Source of the DNA: Acorus gramineus
Taxonomy: Eukaryota; Streptophyta; Magnoliopsida; Acorales; Acoraceae
NCBI GenBank assembly: GCA_030737835.1
Contig: CM060856.1
Coordinates: 12,490,777 to 12,554,776 of the forward strand
Length of the DNA: 64,000 nt
Direction: 5' to 3'
Shown: in pieces, positions 31,844 to 43,193 of the stretch
Numbering within the stretch: position 1 is the stretch's first letter
Layout of the letters: each line of letters starts with the position of its first letter
Position numbers and translations under genes: made by a program
The notes under the pieces: generated by a model
What the model was told of the DNA's origin: nothing
Seen by the model: only the letters and a program-made list of their open reading frames with translations
Databases searched by the model: none

Positions 31844-34020
31844 ACGGGTTCGGAAGAGGAGTTAATTTGAAGAGACTCAAACAGATCGATCGACCATCGA
31901 AAAGAGAGAGGGTAACGTCGAAGACCTCTCTGTGGTGGTCTGTTGGTCTTGGAAACCAAAGACTTTTTTCAGGCTTTCACCGCGTCAAGCCGTGAGAGGA
32001 GGAGAGGCTCACCGAATGGGCAGTCCACGGACACGGATGTGATGGGCTTTTATTAGATCGGACCCACGCTTCGATCCACAATATTTCAGGGGATAAGATG
32101 TATGTATGTACTGTAAATGGAAAAAGATACGCGCAACACTCGTTGTAGTCTAATTGCAGTTCACATTTCATCCCTTTTTTTAAAAAAAAAAATTATATAC
32201 TTATCATTTGAAATGCATGCTGTTATATAAAATAAAATATATATTAAGATATATCAACGTATTTTTTTCATGGTGAAAAAAAAAAATCATATACTATAAT
32301 AAAACGTCATACACTATGATAATACAATATATACTACATTATTATAACGTATGAGACTGTAAAATAGACTGTGTGTATCAAAGTTCAATATAAATATGGG
32401 TTGTGGTCCTTGTGGATTTGATATCGTGAGTTTGGATGATGTGCAGTTAGGAAATCTGGATCCAGGACCGACTTTAATCAGTGCCAGTATCAAAATGTAA
32501 AGTTTATTAATCGTACTATAATTATTGGGTAGAGCATATATCCAATAATTAAATATGCAATTTATTTCATGGGCTATGTAATTCGATTAATAGGCTATGT
32601 AGTTCGATATTGATAGAAGTAATCAATGTCAATCCCGAATGTATCCGAACTAACAATTAAGGCGCCAAGGGATATATATATTTTTTTAAAAAATTGATGG
32701 AAAGCTGTAGACTGCACATACAAGACTGCAAGATATCATTGTTATTTGTTTATATAACCTTAAATACATAGGTCTATTCATATCCATTCAATTCTAAAAG
32801 GAGTTAAATATTTTTTATCAAAAAAATATATCTCGCTAAGCGAAATTGTCTATTTAAAAAATAAAAATAAAACATGTAAAAAATGTCCATAAAACTTTAG
32901 GATTATACCTAAAATTATCTTTTCTCATATTTCTATAGAACGATTTTATACTCACGCCCATTTACCGTCTACATATATTGTTAGCCATATAATCTATTGT
33001 AGTAAAAATTTTAAAAACATTAATAAATGAACTCATATAAATCATTGAAATATATTTATTTCATTGTTTTACAAAATTACGTAACTCATTTATTTTTTGA
33101 AAAATTAGACTAGAAACGGTACAAATATATTGCGTAGGTAAATAAGAAAAAAATCCACGAATGACAATAATGAATTATCATGATGGTCTTGAAGTCCAAT
33201 GCAAGTAAAAGGAAGATGAGTTGCTTCATGATCTTACCATCACCATTTACAATAACCCTACATCTCCATCACTAGAAGATTAAGGGTCTGTTTTGGATGG
33301 CCTCTTTTTCTGCTTATGCGACGTCATCGCAAAGAAACTCGAAAACCCTCATCCAAACAACACTTTGCGTTGAGGACATGAGTCGCCTGTGTTTGCAGTG
33401 ATAATGTATTTCGGTTGAGAGGAAACGCTCCAAAACAATGATTCAAAGACGCATTGACATGGCTTGCCCAGACACTCCCTTCAACAACCACGTATTACAA
33501 ATGCAAGATTTGACACCCCCAATCGAAACACAGCCTAAGATTACAGTGCATTGGATCGGAGGTGTCAAAGCTTGGGTGGTTGAAGGGAACACCTAAACCG
33601 GGGGCGCGTGTGAAGCTTTCTATTAGTTTAATCTAGCTGTTTGACAACCTTTGTGGCGTTCTTGATTCTACTAAACCCTTTTATCAAAACACCCCCTCAT
33701 AAAACCCTCCACCCATTATCATGATTACAATAAAAAAATTCTCTTGAAACTATATTTATTTCAACAAAAGTCACTTTTATTATCAACAGCAAACGTGATT
33801 CATTAATTAATTAAAAAACAACCCTCATAATTACATCCTAAGAAATGTGTAAAAAATTGCTTTTCAAACTGTATTTTCAAACGCACCCCAAATTATAGAA
33901 GAGACTAACATGACAGTTTTTTAGTTGCAATTTAATTTGAAAGGGTACAACTCTGAACAGATTGGATCGGATTGAGTATGCAATCCCCTGCCATGTGAAA
34001 AAAAAAGAAAAGTTCAATGA
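31844..34020. other. Mannosidase promoter and AT-rich intergenic region
   Basis: The first 200 bp are the mannosidase 5' region. From 32,150 onward the sequence is AT-rich with no coding signal, except for the Tourist-like element at 33284-33535. Near 32570-32620 the motif TAATAGGCTATGTAGTTCGAT resembles a similar motif at about 48400-48440, possibly remnants of one repeat family. Confidence 0.55.
33284..33535. mobile_element. Tourist-like MITE, diverged
   Basis: The left end GGGTCTGTTTTGG and the reverse-complemented right end GGCTGTGTTTCG are imperfect inverted repeats, flanked by TAA (33281-33283 and 33536-33538). About 250 bp with no ORF. Termini are less well kept than in the other two Tourist-like copies. 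Confidence 0.55.
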
Positions 34021-34396
34021 TTAATCAGTCAAACACATTGATTTACCCATACAAGACCAACAGTTGAGGAAAGGCACAACGAACCTAACGCACATGCTCC
34101 GCAACAGATACCCAACAACACCTTCCTTGTTCTTGCGGGACCTGCAGTGATCATGTCATGTATGACCAAACCAATAACTAAATCCAAGAAAGCAGTTAAA
34201 CATTATAGCCACGCAAACCTCATGAACATTGAAACTTGTAATCTTTCATTTATAAGCAGGAGAAAAAAAAACAGTTTACCTGCAAAGCATGCAAGTGATG
34301 GCCTTCAGTTCAAGATCATTAAGTTGCGCTGGTGAACTCTGATTCTGTTTGAGCTGCATCAACCTACATGGAAAGAACCTCGCAGAAGTACGCATT
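34021..34396 (-). other. Possible two-exon short ORF (78 aa) or 3' UTR exons downstream of the coiled-coil gene
   Basis: On the minus strand a good acceptor (GGCTTTCAG) opens an exon at 34396-34280 that begins A-ATG and ends TGCAG|GTAAAC. A second acceptor (TCACTGCAG) opens an exon at 34141 that runs to a TAA at 34021-34023. Joined in phase these encode 78 aa with no domain I recognise. They may instead be non-coding 3' exons of the coiled-coil gene, which has a strong donor just after its stop codon. I do not claim this is a protein gene. Confidence 0.25.
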
Positions 34397-35986
34397 CTGA
34401 AAGCCAAAATGGAATATGCCGCATTTATACAGATGACCTATCAATCTAAAAGAAGACATCCAATGCTATTCATAAATACGAATATGTAGACCTTGGCAGT
34501 CACCTTCCTTACCTAGCAACAAACACTACTGAGCATGGATGATGCTATGCCAACTCTTCCCTGCCAAATTTAATTGGAGAGCAAAAGCCATAAAAATCTT
34601 CATAATGTTTTTCTGTTTCAAAAGGCTTAGCAAGAATGTTTATGTAGCAAGAAACTAATATCAAGTACCCAAACATGGGGGGAAAATAGACAAAACATAT
34701 TGTTGTCACACTCACGTGCGTGCGGTTGTGCCCCATGAATTCAAGATTGAGAGGAGCAGCACAACTTATGTGAAGACACCCAATGCAAGAAAGCCGCTCA
34801 ATAAATATAATTGCCATATTCTTCATTTCGCTGGTGTTTTGGTGGGCCAACAAATTTACCTCAGGCCAAGTAAGAGGAAACAATCAAACTATGTATGATG
34901 TAGAAAGAACAAATATGTATAAGAAGATAGTGCTTGTCTCATAATGAATATTATTACCACGTGGAAGTTCACAAGAAAATATTATCTACCCATCATGAAG
35001 TGGTCCATTTTATCCTTCTAACCCACACCATCGGAAGCCAAGTCGAATGGGAACCATTTTAAATAATAAGAACATAGAATTGGGTCCAAGCCAAGAACAC
35101 AAGACAAGAAAATCCAGTCTCCAATTATTTTCATCCTCAGGCCTCAATAGGAAGCTCAATTAAAGTATAAGGTACCATACAAGGTTTGTACACCTTTACC
35201 CAGACATTTTCTTCTTCAATGTGTGCAACAAGAAAAACTTTAAGAATTCTGAAATCATACTTGAACAACTACTGCAAATCACATCCAAGACCACCACAAC
35301 CACCGGAGTCCATTTGAAGTCATTAGATCCATAGTCAGACGCAGAATCTCAGAATTTGTTGCAAATGAACTAGAACAAGCAGTTCTTCAATAATGAATTA
35401 TATGTCATCGAGGGAAACTACAGCAAAAAGTGGGTACAGTTCTGAACAAAGTAATTGCCTTCTGTATCCATCTTTGGCACAAGTCATTAAAATGCAACAC
35501 TAAGCCTTACTAAAGAAGTCGACAAAACCAGCAATTTAAGCGCTCATAAACCATTACTAAAAATACAAGATAAATAGATAAAAATAGAGACTGAACACCA
35601 TTATTTGAAGACAAGCAAATTTGAAAATATCACTAAAACCGAATTTACCACGTAAAGAGCTATTAAATGTATACTTAACATCCCCACACCAAATCCTACT
35701 TAAGCATGAAATCCAATTTGGACGAAGAAATAGCTATCAGGTTATCTTCAAAGTTAGATACCCATTACACTGTTTCCAAGAAGGAACATCCAAAAGAGAG
35801 AACAAAATTAAAAGCAACCAGAAAAAGAAAAGAAAAACTGAACACAGGAGTACCAAGATCATATCAGCATAACATTTTCATATGTACACCAACAAAGATA
35901 ATGTGACCAAAAAATATAGCAAGGGCAGGTGGGAGCTATAAGAGGGGCAAGCGCGACTTACGAGGCACAACAGCGCCACGCATGAG

Positions 35987-36931
35987 TCAGTCGCCGACGC
36001 TCTTCTCAGAGCAGACATCCCCGACGCCCCCCTCGTTGTCCGACTCCTCCTCGACCGGGTGGTTGTCCTCCACATTCTCTCTCGCCGCGGCGCCCCCGCT
36101 GCGCCCGCTCTCCGTCTCCAGCGACTGCATCCGCCTCCGCAGGTCCGCCATCTCCTGCTCCATCAAGAACAGCCTCTCCTTCAGCGTCAGATTCTCCTCC
36201 TCCAGCTGCGCTATGTGCGTGTCCTGATCGTCAACACGGTTTTCAAGAAGGTAAGTCTGCTCGTCCGCGAAGCTGCCGCAACCGGGCCGGATCATCTCGA
36301 ACCGGCTGAGGTCGTGGTCGAGCCTCCTCTCCACCTCCACGTGCTCCTCCACATCGCTCTCGCTCGACCCCTCCCCGCCGCCGTCGTCCTCCGCCTCGGG
36401 ATTCGTGCGGAGACGGATCAGGCCCTTCATCGAGCCGTAGCCGTCCACGCCCCACTCCTCCTTGGCCATGTCGCCGAGGACCTCCCGCGAGGGGGAGAAC
36501 TTTGGGGTCGGGAGAATCGCCGGAGTCACCGGACACGGCGACACGAGCGACGCGATCCCGCCGGACTTCTTGGCCCGGATGATGAACGACGTCGTGTTTC
36601 GCGGCGCGAACGGCGCGGAGAATCGCCGGGCCTTCACCCGGTTCTGGAACTGCAGATCCTGGAGCCTCGGCGGCTGGTACCCCCCGCCACCGCCCGCGAC
36701 CGCCGACGCCGATGACGGCTTCTTGCGCTTGTCGGCGAACTTCTTCCCCTTCCAGACGCCCCGCGCGGGATTTCCGACGCCGGAGGCGAAGATCGGCCGG
36801 GAAGAGTTCTGGAAGTGCATCGGGTCATCCGCCGGAGGCGGCGCCACCAGTAGCGGAGGCTGAGACGTCGGGGGCATCGGCTGCGGCCATTGCGGGTAAG
36901 CCCGGTTTATCATGTGCAGTAGATCGTTCAT
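35987..36931 (-). CDS. Conserved plant protein with C-terminal coiled coil, function unknown
   Basis: A single open exon encodes 314 aa from ATG 36931. Residues 1-100 are Pro/Ala/Gly-rich (PQWPQPMPP and similar). A dense, clearly constrained block follows at about 115-185 (PRNTTSFIIRAKK, then LVSPCPVTPAILPTPKFSPS, then EEWGVDGYGSMKGLIRLR). Next come an acidic Ser/Glu stretch and HVEVERRLDHDLSRFEMI, then a coiled coil at about 230-272 (AQLEEENLTLKERLFLMEQE). I recall closely similar plant proteins annotated only as unknown, so I give no function. No signal peptide or membrane segment is seen. A consensus donor (CTC|GTAAGT, 35961) lies about 30 nt after the stop, suggesting an intron in the 3' UTR that joins exons farther down the minus strand. 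Confidence 0.85.
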   Translation of the reverse strand: MNDLLHMINRAYPQWPQPMPPTSQPPLLVAPPPADDPMHFQNSSRPIFASGVGNPARGVWKGKKFADKRKKPSSASAVAGGGGGYQPPRLQDLQFQNRVKARRFSAPFAPRNTTSFIIRAKKSGGIASLVSPCPVTPAILPTPKFSPSREVLGDMAKEEWGVDGYGSMKGLIRLRTNPEAEDDGGGEGSSESDVEEHVEVERRLDHDLSRFEMIRPGCGSFADEQTYLLENRVDDQDTHIAQLEEENLTLKERLFLMEQEMADLRRRMQSLETESGRSGGAAARENVEDNHPVEEESDNEGGVGDVCSEKSVGD

Positions 36932-37162
36932 CGCGGGGAAACCCTAATTTTCTTGGTATCAAAATTGGGGGAAAACGCAAACCCTAGCCCTAGAAACCGT
37001 TTGTTCGATCAAAATCACGATCGATCGAACGATTTCACGGAATTCAGTTTTTTTTTTGTTTCTTATTTGTTCTGAATTATTTAGAAGAGATGCCACGCAA
37101 TCTCAATCACCACGAACTCCCAATCAGAAATACAAAACGTACTTTACGGCCACAGAGGGTCT

Positions 37163-37171
37163 TATTTATAG
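37163..37171 (-). promoter_or_regulatory. Putative TATA box of the coiled-coil protein gene
   Basis: CTATAAATA on the minus strand, about 235 bp upstream of the ATG at 36931, is a near-perfect plant TATA box. The region around it carries GGACGGTC/GGACGGCC motifs. Confidence 0.55.
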
Positions 37172-39470
37172 CGGAAGAAATACCTATGGACGGTCAGATT
37201 TTGATGCCTTATTGGACGGCCAGGATTTAATGATGTGTAGTCGTCTGTGCGTCGGTTTCTTTGCAGGAGATTAGATGCCCAGGGGAATTAGAGTTAATTA
37301 CGATAGGGCTATTCGTTTTGGACCGTCAGATTTTTTTTTTGGATCCAGTGGGACTTTGAATTGATCTGGCCCGTTCAACGCGATTTCAGACGTAATGAAA
37401 AATTTACGCGTTAAATCTTTAACCCCCCGTTTTGGTTCGAATAAAAAAGTAGGATAAGTTTTATCTTCATTTAATTCTCATTTAATCCTTAATTTAATTG
37501 AATAGAATAAAAAAATTTCAAATGTAAAAAATTGTGTCATGGTTGTTTATGTGGTGCCATCCGATAATTTGTACTTGTACTATCTCCAACTCTAACCCCT
37601 GGTTTATCCTAAAATTAAATGGGGGCTAACCTATTGAAAATTAAGGACAAATCCTAGGATAGTTGTTTGCGTGCAATCAAACATGAGAATTTGTTCTTGT
37701 AAATGGGTTTTCACTTGTTGAAAATTTTATATAATGTGAATATAAAAATTTATGAAAATTTTCAATTTACTCAAAATAGAAACCCTGGAACTTAACATAT
37801 CCGAATCTTGCAGTTTAACTATCATGAATAACCCATAGTTTTAAGCAAAATGTTAAACATACTAAATATTTTTTCCCATGCAGTCCTCATATTATGATTT
37901 AAAAATCAGTCCTCACATTATGATTTTTTTTTTAAAAGTATATGACATATAATAATATGAATCTCCTTTAAAAATAAAAAAAATAGATACTCCAAAGAAT
38001 TACACACACTCCGTTGTACGGAAAAACAAAAAAGTAGATATTTCATTTAACATAACATACAATGAAACACCCTATTAATGAGATGGAACTACACGTAAAG
38101 CTACATGTATAAAGACTGTGTACCAACACTCTTATAGAAGATACATATGAGCGGCCATAAATAAATAAAGGTTCCCCTTGAGTCAGGGATTGAAAATAAA
38201 ATACAAGTAGATCCCCAAGTATTACAATGCCATGTGAAGTTGTTAAGTATCACATGATGTTGACATAAAACTCTCTTACATAGTTATTTTGACTCATGAC
38301 TTCAAACAATCCAAAAGAATAAGCCAAGCGATCACAATTTTACAAAAGTTTAGGCCTCCTGGAGGGAGTTATCTGGAGCTATACAAAAGGTAAAAAGAAG
38401 AAAAGTGAGTTCTGGTATACTCCAATGGCTTATATTACTCCCCACTTTTGGTTAGTGGTCAATTTATGATCCACAGAAGTGGTGGCATCTGTTCTTGGCT
38501 GACTGAAACTGACTTCGAACTGTACATAGCTTCCTCTGCTGAAGACTGTGTCAACTGTCCATCAGAGCAATTTCTCCAACAGATGGGCAAAAATACAAAA
38601 CCCTTCGTCACTCTCTTCTACAAACTTGTGAGATGATGAGGTCAAATGACAAAGCCTTCGATCTCCACTTGCTCATGTCTAGTTGGGCAAGCCAAAACCT
38701 GTTCATTGATGAATACAGAGTACTAAGAAATTTCTTGCATTGTATAAAATTGGACTAAATATTTATATGTCCCATGCAATGGATATGATTATCTCACAAC
38801 TCGGTGTAAGTTTTCTACTTTCAACTTTTTTGCTTCATTTTTCATTCAAATAAAATTTGTTAAGTGAGAAAATAAAGCACATGTAAACATGGTGTGGAAC
38901 CTCTTGAGAAACTAAGCTTAGGCTTCTCCACCTGATATATAACTATGGGTGTTCGACAGGATGACAGGTAGAACCAGAGATAACAACACAACAATGAAAG
39001 TCCAATAGCCACAAGTGGGAAGATAATTATATTATATACAAGCTTCATCTTCAGTATGCCATACATCTTCATGTGAAAACAATCACCATAGCCACAGACC
39101 AACCAGCATACTCTTATCTTTTTATGCACAACTGAAAAAAATCAAGGCCTTCCTAGGATGAATTCATATTCGTGGACTCCAACTTCAAATTCAGGCTTGG
39201 AAGGATTAAAAATAAAAATTAAAATATACCATCCGGGCGGGAACCCAGGTCACATGGATGTTCCCACATCTCTGCGTTAGAACACCCCTTCTGCAAAATA
39301 TTACTTAACAGTTAACAATGGTTTCTGTATTTTTTAAAAACAGTTATTAAAAGAAGTCATCTGAAACTCTTTAGAATGTAACAGCCAAAGTGCACCAACA
39401 GATGCAAAGTGCTATTTACTATAAAATCATACTGAAATATCCAAGCTATATATTGCTAATCAGTAATTAC
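37172..39470. other. Intergenic and possible PPR 3' UTR region
   Basis: AT-rich DNA with no credible coding region. The part from about 38,200 may be the far 3' UTR of the minus-strand PPR gene. An acceptor-like TTTTGCAG precedes 39290 on that strand. Confidence 0.5.
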
Positions 39471-39574
39471 CTGGTGCCAGAATCATATGTCGCATCCAAA
39501 AGTTCTTCGTGAGTTTACTAGTCGATACCTCTTTAATCAAGCTGTGCAGTTACAAGTTTGTTGCAACCATATTC
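39471..39574 (-). other. Putative 3' UTR exon of the PPR gene
   Basis: Bounded on the minus strand by an acceptor (CATCCCAG) and a donor (CCAG|GTAATT). It could join the donor CAAG|GTATAT at 40571, within 200 nt after the PPR stop, and the acceptor before 39290. No long frame is open, so it would be non-coding. Splice motifs are the only evidence. Confidence 0.35.
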
Positions 39575-39833
39575 CTGGGATGACATAGAGATAGAAATAT
39601 GTTTTAAGGCATGAATACATGGAACATTTCAAAGCTCACAGAAAGATAACCTATATATAGATGTTAGATTTTTTTATTTTTATAGTTAAGCGGTGGGATC
39701 TGAACCAAGTACCTCATGGTAGCTAGATATTAGATTATAACCTATCTTTAGATATTAGATTTTAGATTAATTCAATGGCATGCTAATGGGGAACTTTGCA
39801 TATTTTTTTATTAGCTTTGGTCATAAATAGTAG

Positions 39834-40450
39834 CATAGTTGTCTGAGTGGGTAGGCGACCCTAGCCAACTGCCTAGCCGCCTAGGTGCGCCTAGGCGGTG
39901 CTTAATTAAGATTTTATTATTTAAATTGGTAATTATATTAAAGTTATTTATCTGCTTATCCATTTTTTAATTTTTCCAGAAATATTACTTAAAATGAAGA
40001 ATGTTATTTATAAATAAAGAACACATGGACGTAATTTATTGATGCATGTCCATTTCAACAAAATTAATATAATCTAACCCTAGTAACATTAAAGAAGAAG
40101 AAAATGGAGAAGAGATTAAGGGAGAATGAGATAAGAGTTCAGAAATTTTGAGGAGGGATAGGAGGGAGAGATAAAAAATCAATAGAGACTCACTTGAGAC
40201 CGGGAGAATTCGCTGCACTGTTGGCCGGCAGGCTAAGTGATGTTTCAATCTTTCGATTGTGCTTTTTTTTTCTTTTATTTTTTATGTTAGGCGAGGGATT
40301 GAGCGGGCTATGCGTGATTAAGGCGGGCTAGGCATGATTTAGGGGGGTAGACGGGCCCAGGCGCCCGCTTAATTAACATGCTATTAGGCGGGCGGTTGCC
40401 TAGGTCCATCTGGACCGCCTAGTCGCCTAGGTGTCGCCCAGACAACTATG
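39834..40450. mobile_element. Non-autonomous hAT-type element with 8-bp target-site duplication
   Basis: Perfect 12-bp terminal inverted repeats CATAGTTGTCTG and CAGACAACTATG, flanked by the 8-bp duplication AATAGTAG (39826-39833 and 40451-40458). Subterminal GCCTAGGCGG/CGCCTAGG motifs recur. Length 617 bp, no transposase ORF. It lies in the probable 3' UTR intron of the PPR gene, and a degraded relative lies in MTP5 intron 2. Confidence 0.85.
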
Positions 40451-40769
40451 AATAGTAGAGGAAACCTAACGTTACATAGAAATCATGCCAGAAACATTGC
40501 ATCCCACAGAACATGATTGGCATTGATCATGGAGTAGTAAGTAAATGGCATGGAAGCACACAGCTATATACCTTGAATGGTGGTGGGCGCCTAGAGACCA
40601 GCATCAACGTGATACACATAGATACTTGATGGAATCTAGCAAATGCATTCACTAGACATGCTTCAAAAATCCGTAAACAAATATATGTCGATTTTCATGA
40701 TTTCTTCTCACAGCCATAGGGCATCAAATGAATGATGTAAGTGGATCATGTAGGGTATGAAATGAATAA

Positions 40770-43193
40770 CTATGAAGTGACTGCACTTGGACCATTTTGG
40801 CGTTCTATCCAATGATCTAACACAGAAAACAGATGAGCATCAGGACAGAACCCTTGATCAATCAGGTCCGAGACAAGTTCCACTGCCTTATCAACTTGCC
40901 CCTGTCTACAATACCCAGAAACCAAAACCGTGTACACTACAGCATCAGGCATCAGCCCATTATTTGCCATCTGATCAAAGATTTCAAGAGCATCCTGAAG
41001 GCAATCTGTCTTACAAAGCCCATCAAGTAAAACGGTGTAGAAAACAACATCAGGTTTAATTTCCATCATTTCCATCTCATCCAACAATTTCGAACACTTT
41101 ACTCGAATCATGGCCTTCTTCATCCCCACATCGGGATCCAGACAAGCTCTTTTTAAAGTTGCCTTGCAGTATCCATTCAGCAAAACTGTGTATGTGATGA
41201 CATCAGGCACAACCCCCCTTCCCTTCATCTCGTCGAATAAGCTGCATGCTTCTGCAAAACAAACTTTCTGGCAGTAGCCATGCATCAAAGTGGTGTAGAT
41301 GATGGGATTTGGTTGCATACCTCTCCTGAGTAATTCTTTGCATAGAGACAAAGCCGTGTTCATATTACCTGCCCTGCAATATGCAGCAATCAACCGTCCA
41401 TAGGTGATCTCATCAGGGATGACCTCAAACCTAAACATCGTCTTGAAAACCATGTGAGCTCTCTCTACGTCTTCCTCCCCGCAGAGGCTTCTTATAAGTT
41501 TAGTGCGTGCAGTCTCATCGACAAGAACACCTTCCCTCGACCACTTGATAAAGAATTTATAGGCCTCTCTATAACAACCTGCATCACAATATCCACCAAC
41601 CATGGAGCTTAAAATATGATTACATAGAACAACCCCTTTCTCTTCTAAGGACCAAAAGAATGCCTTGGCAGGTTCTACCTCCCCTGCCTTGAAGAGACCA
41701 TTGATAAATGTCACATAAGTGGATGCATTGGGCCGGACCCCATGGTCCAACATCGAGGCCAAAAGGTCAAATGCCTCTTGGACACGACTGTTCCGACAAA
41801 GCCCACTTGCGAGCACATTATATGCGACCACATCCGGTGCCAACCCTTCCTCCAACATACAATCAAACATCCTACAAGCTTCATCGACTTCCCCATTGAG
41901 GCAGTAACCCCTGATCAAACTTGTATAGTGGATAACATCAACCTCCAAATTCCTACCTTTCATATCCTCAAACAGCTCAATCGCCCCATCCATGTCTCCA
42001 AGTTTACAATGCGCACAAATCGCGACATTATACAAAACACCATCAACATGATTACCCAAACTTCTAAATTGCCGAAAAGTCTCCAACCCCTTGGTGGCCA
42101 TATCCATATCAACCAAGCACTTGATCAAAGAACTCATGATCACACCATCCACTTCGATGCCCTTCGAAACCATCTCATCATGAAGGGACAATGCCCTTAT
42201 AAGGTTCCTGCTTTTACAGTATCCAATTATAATGCAAAGGTAACTGTGCTTACTTGGCGAGACGCCATGGCTTTCCATGTCTTTGAGAACACCCTCCGCT
42301 TCAACAATCCTCAACTCATCGCAGTATCTACGAATCAAAACATTATAGCTGTAGTCGTTCAATTCAATTCCGAAATCCCTGATTTTCTTGAGGAAGTCAT
42401 ACCCCGAGTCAGGACCCTGTGAAATGCAAACCTGATTTATCATCACATTGTAAGTCAGGACGCCAAAGGAGATCCCCGATCTCCCCATTTCACCAAACAC
42501 ATGGAAGGCTTCCTCGGGCCTCCCCTCCCGCAAGAAGGCCTCGATCATGACCCTGGACGAGCAGGCATTGGGGACCACCCCGAGCCGCCTCATCTGGAGA
42601 TAAACATCCATCACCGCCGTCCGATTGTCATGTCCCATCAGAAACTTCAAGAGCAGGTTGCATGTACTTCTATGGGGGATGAACCCGAGTCCGTCCGCCT
42701 CGAAGAATGCATCAAATGCCTCGTTAGGCATGTCAAGCTCGATGTACGCACTGGTCAGCTCGTGGAAGACGCGTGCCAGCGTCGCCGTAGTAACGGTGAA
42801 TCGGTCACGGAGGGCCTCAAAGAGGGCTCGGGTTTCCAAAGACGGGCTCTTTCTGGACGAGATGAGTTCCTTGAAGAGGGGGCGGAGGTTCCCCTTGGAG
42901 TCCGACTCGCACGCGACCTTGACGAGACCAGCGAAGGAGACTGTGTCGCCTCGGAAACCGCGCGCCCTCGCGTGCCAGGAGAGAGAGAGGGAGAGGTTCG
43001 GGTCGTTCTTCAGCCAGTGCGGGGAGTCGTCGGAAGTGAACGAGTCAGGAACGAATGGTCTCCGCTCTTCTTCGCGGACGGGTAAATAAGAAGGGAGGGT
43101 CTCGACGGCGGCGGATGAAGAGGAAACACGTGGTGAAGTGCATCGAAAAGCGTGCTTTCTCGGAAAGAATTGCTTGGATTTCGATGCCCACAT
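40770..43193 (-). CDS. P-class pentatricopeptide repeat protein, organelle-type
   Basis: One uninterrupted exon encodes 807 aa. From about residue 150 to the end it is a run of some 17 degenerate 35-aa PPR motifs; typical cores are TYNVMINQVC, SYNVLIRRYCDELRIVEAEG, HYTSLIRGYCLNGEVDEACR, AYNVLASGLCRNSRVQEAFD, IIYTTLMHGYC and VYTVLVSGYCRQGQVDKAVE. There is no E, DYW or SMR domain, so it is pure P class; such proteins bind organellar RNA and affect its stability, splicing or translation. The N-terminus (MWASKSKQFFPRKHAFRCTS) is basic and Ser-rich, as in a mitochondrial or plastid presequence. A lysine-rich insertion (CKATLKRACLDPDVGMKKAM) lengthens one of the late repeats. The absence of coding introns is usual for the family. 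It reminds me of Arabidopsis At2g26790, but I cannot confirm orthology. Confidence 0.94.
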   Translation of the reverse strand: MWASKSKQFFPRKHAFRCTSPRVSSSSAAVETLPSYLPVREEERRPFVPDSFTSDDSPHWLKNDPNLSLSLSWHARARGFRGDTVSFAGLVKVACESDSKGNLRPLFKELISSRKSPSLETRALFEALRDRFTVTTATLARVFHELTSAYIELDMPNEAFDAFFEADGLGFIPHRSTCNLLLKFLMGHDNRTAVMDVYLQMRRLGVVPNACSSRVMIEAFLREGRPEEAFHVFGEMGRSGISFGVLTYNVMINQVCISQGPDSGYDFLKKIRDFGIELNDYSYNVLIRRYCDELRIVEAEGVLKDMESHGVSPSKHSYLCIIIGYCKSRNLIRALSLHDEMVSKGIEVDGVIMSSLIKCLVDMDMATKGLETFRQFRSLGNHVDGVLYNVAICAHCKLGDMDGAIELFEDMKGRNLEVDVIHYTSLIRGYCLNGEVDEACRMFDCMLEEGLAPDVVAYNVLASGLCRNSRVQEAFDLLASMLDHGVRPNASTYVTFINGLFKAGEVEPAKAFFWSLEEKGVVLCNHILSSMVGGYCDAGCYREAYKFFIKWSREGVLVDETARTKLIRSLCGEEDVERAHMVFKTMFRFEVIPDEITYGRLIAAYCRAGNMNTALSLCKELLRRGMQPNPIIYTTLMHGYCQKVCFAEACSLFDEMKGRGVVPDVITYTVLLNGYCKATLKRACLDPDVGMKKAMIRVKCSKLLDEMEMMEIKPDVVFYTVLLDGLCKTDCLQDALEIFDQMANNGLMPDAVVYTVLVSGYCRQGQVDKAVELVSDLIDQGFCPDAHLFSVLDHWIERQNGPSAVTS

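Noticed and set aside
34545..34883. 112-aa minus-strand frame
   Set aside because: No domain, no start context and no conserved-looking composition. It most likely lies in an intron or UTR of the coiled-coil transcript.
36059..36715. 218-aa open frame on the plus strand
   Set aside because: It is antisense to the GC-rich coiled-coil protein exon. The composition is Arg/Leu/Pro-rich, as expected of a shadow frame, and shows no domain.
42501..43085. 194-aa and 154-aa plus-strand frames
   Set aside because: Both are antisense shadows of the PPR coding exon with no family resemblance.
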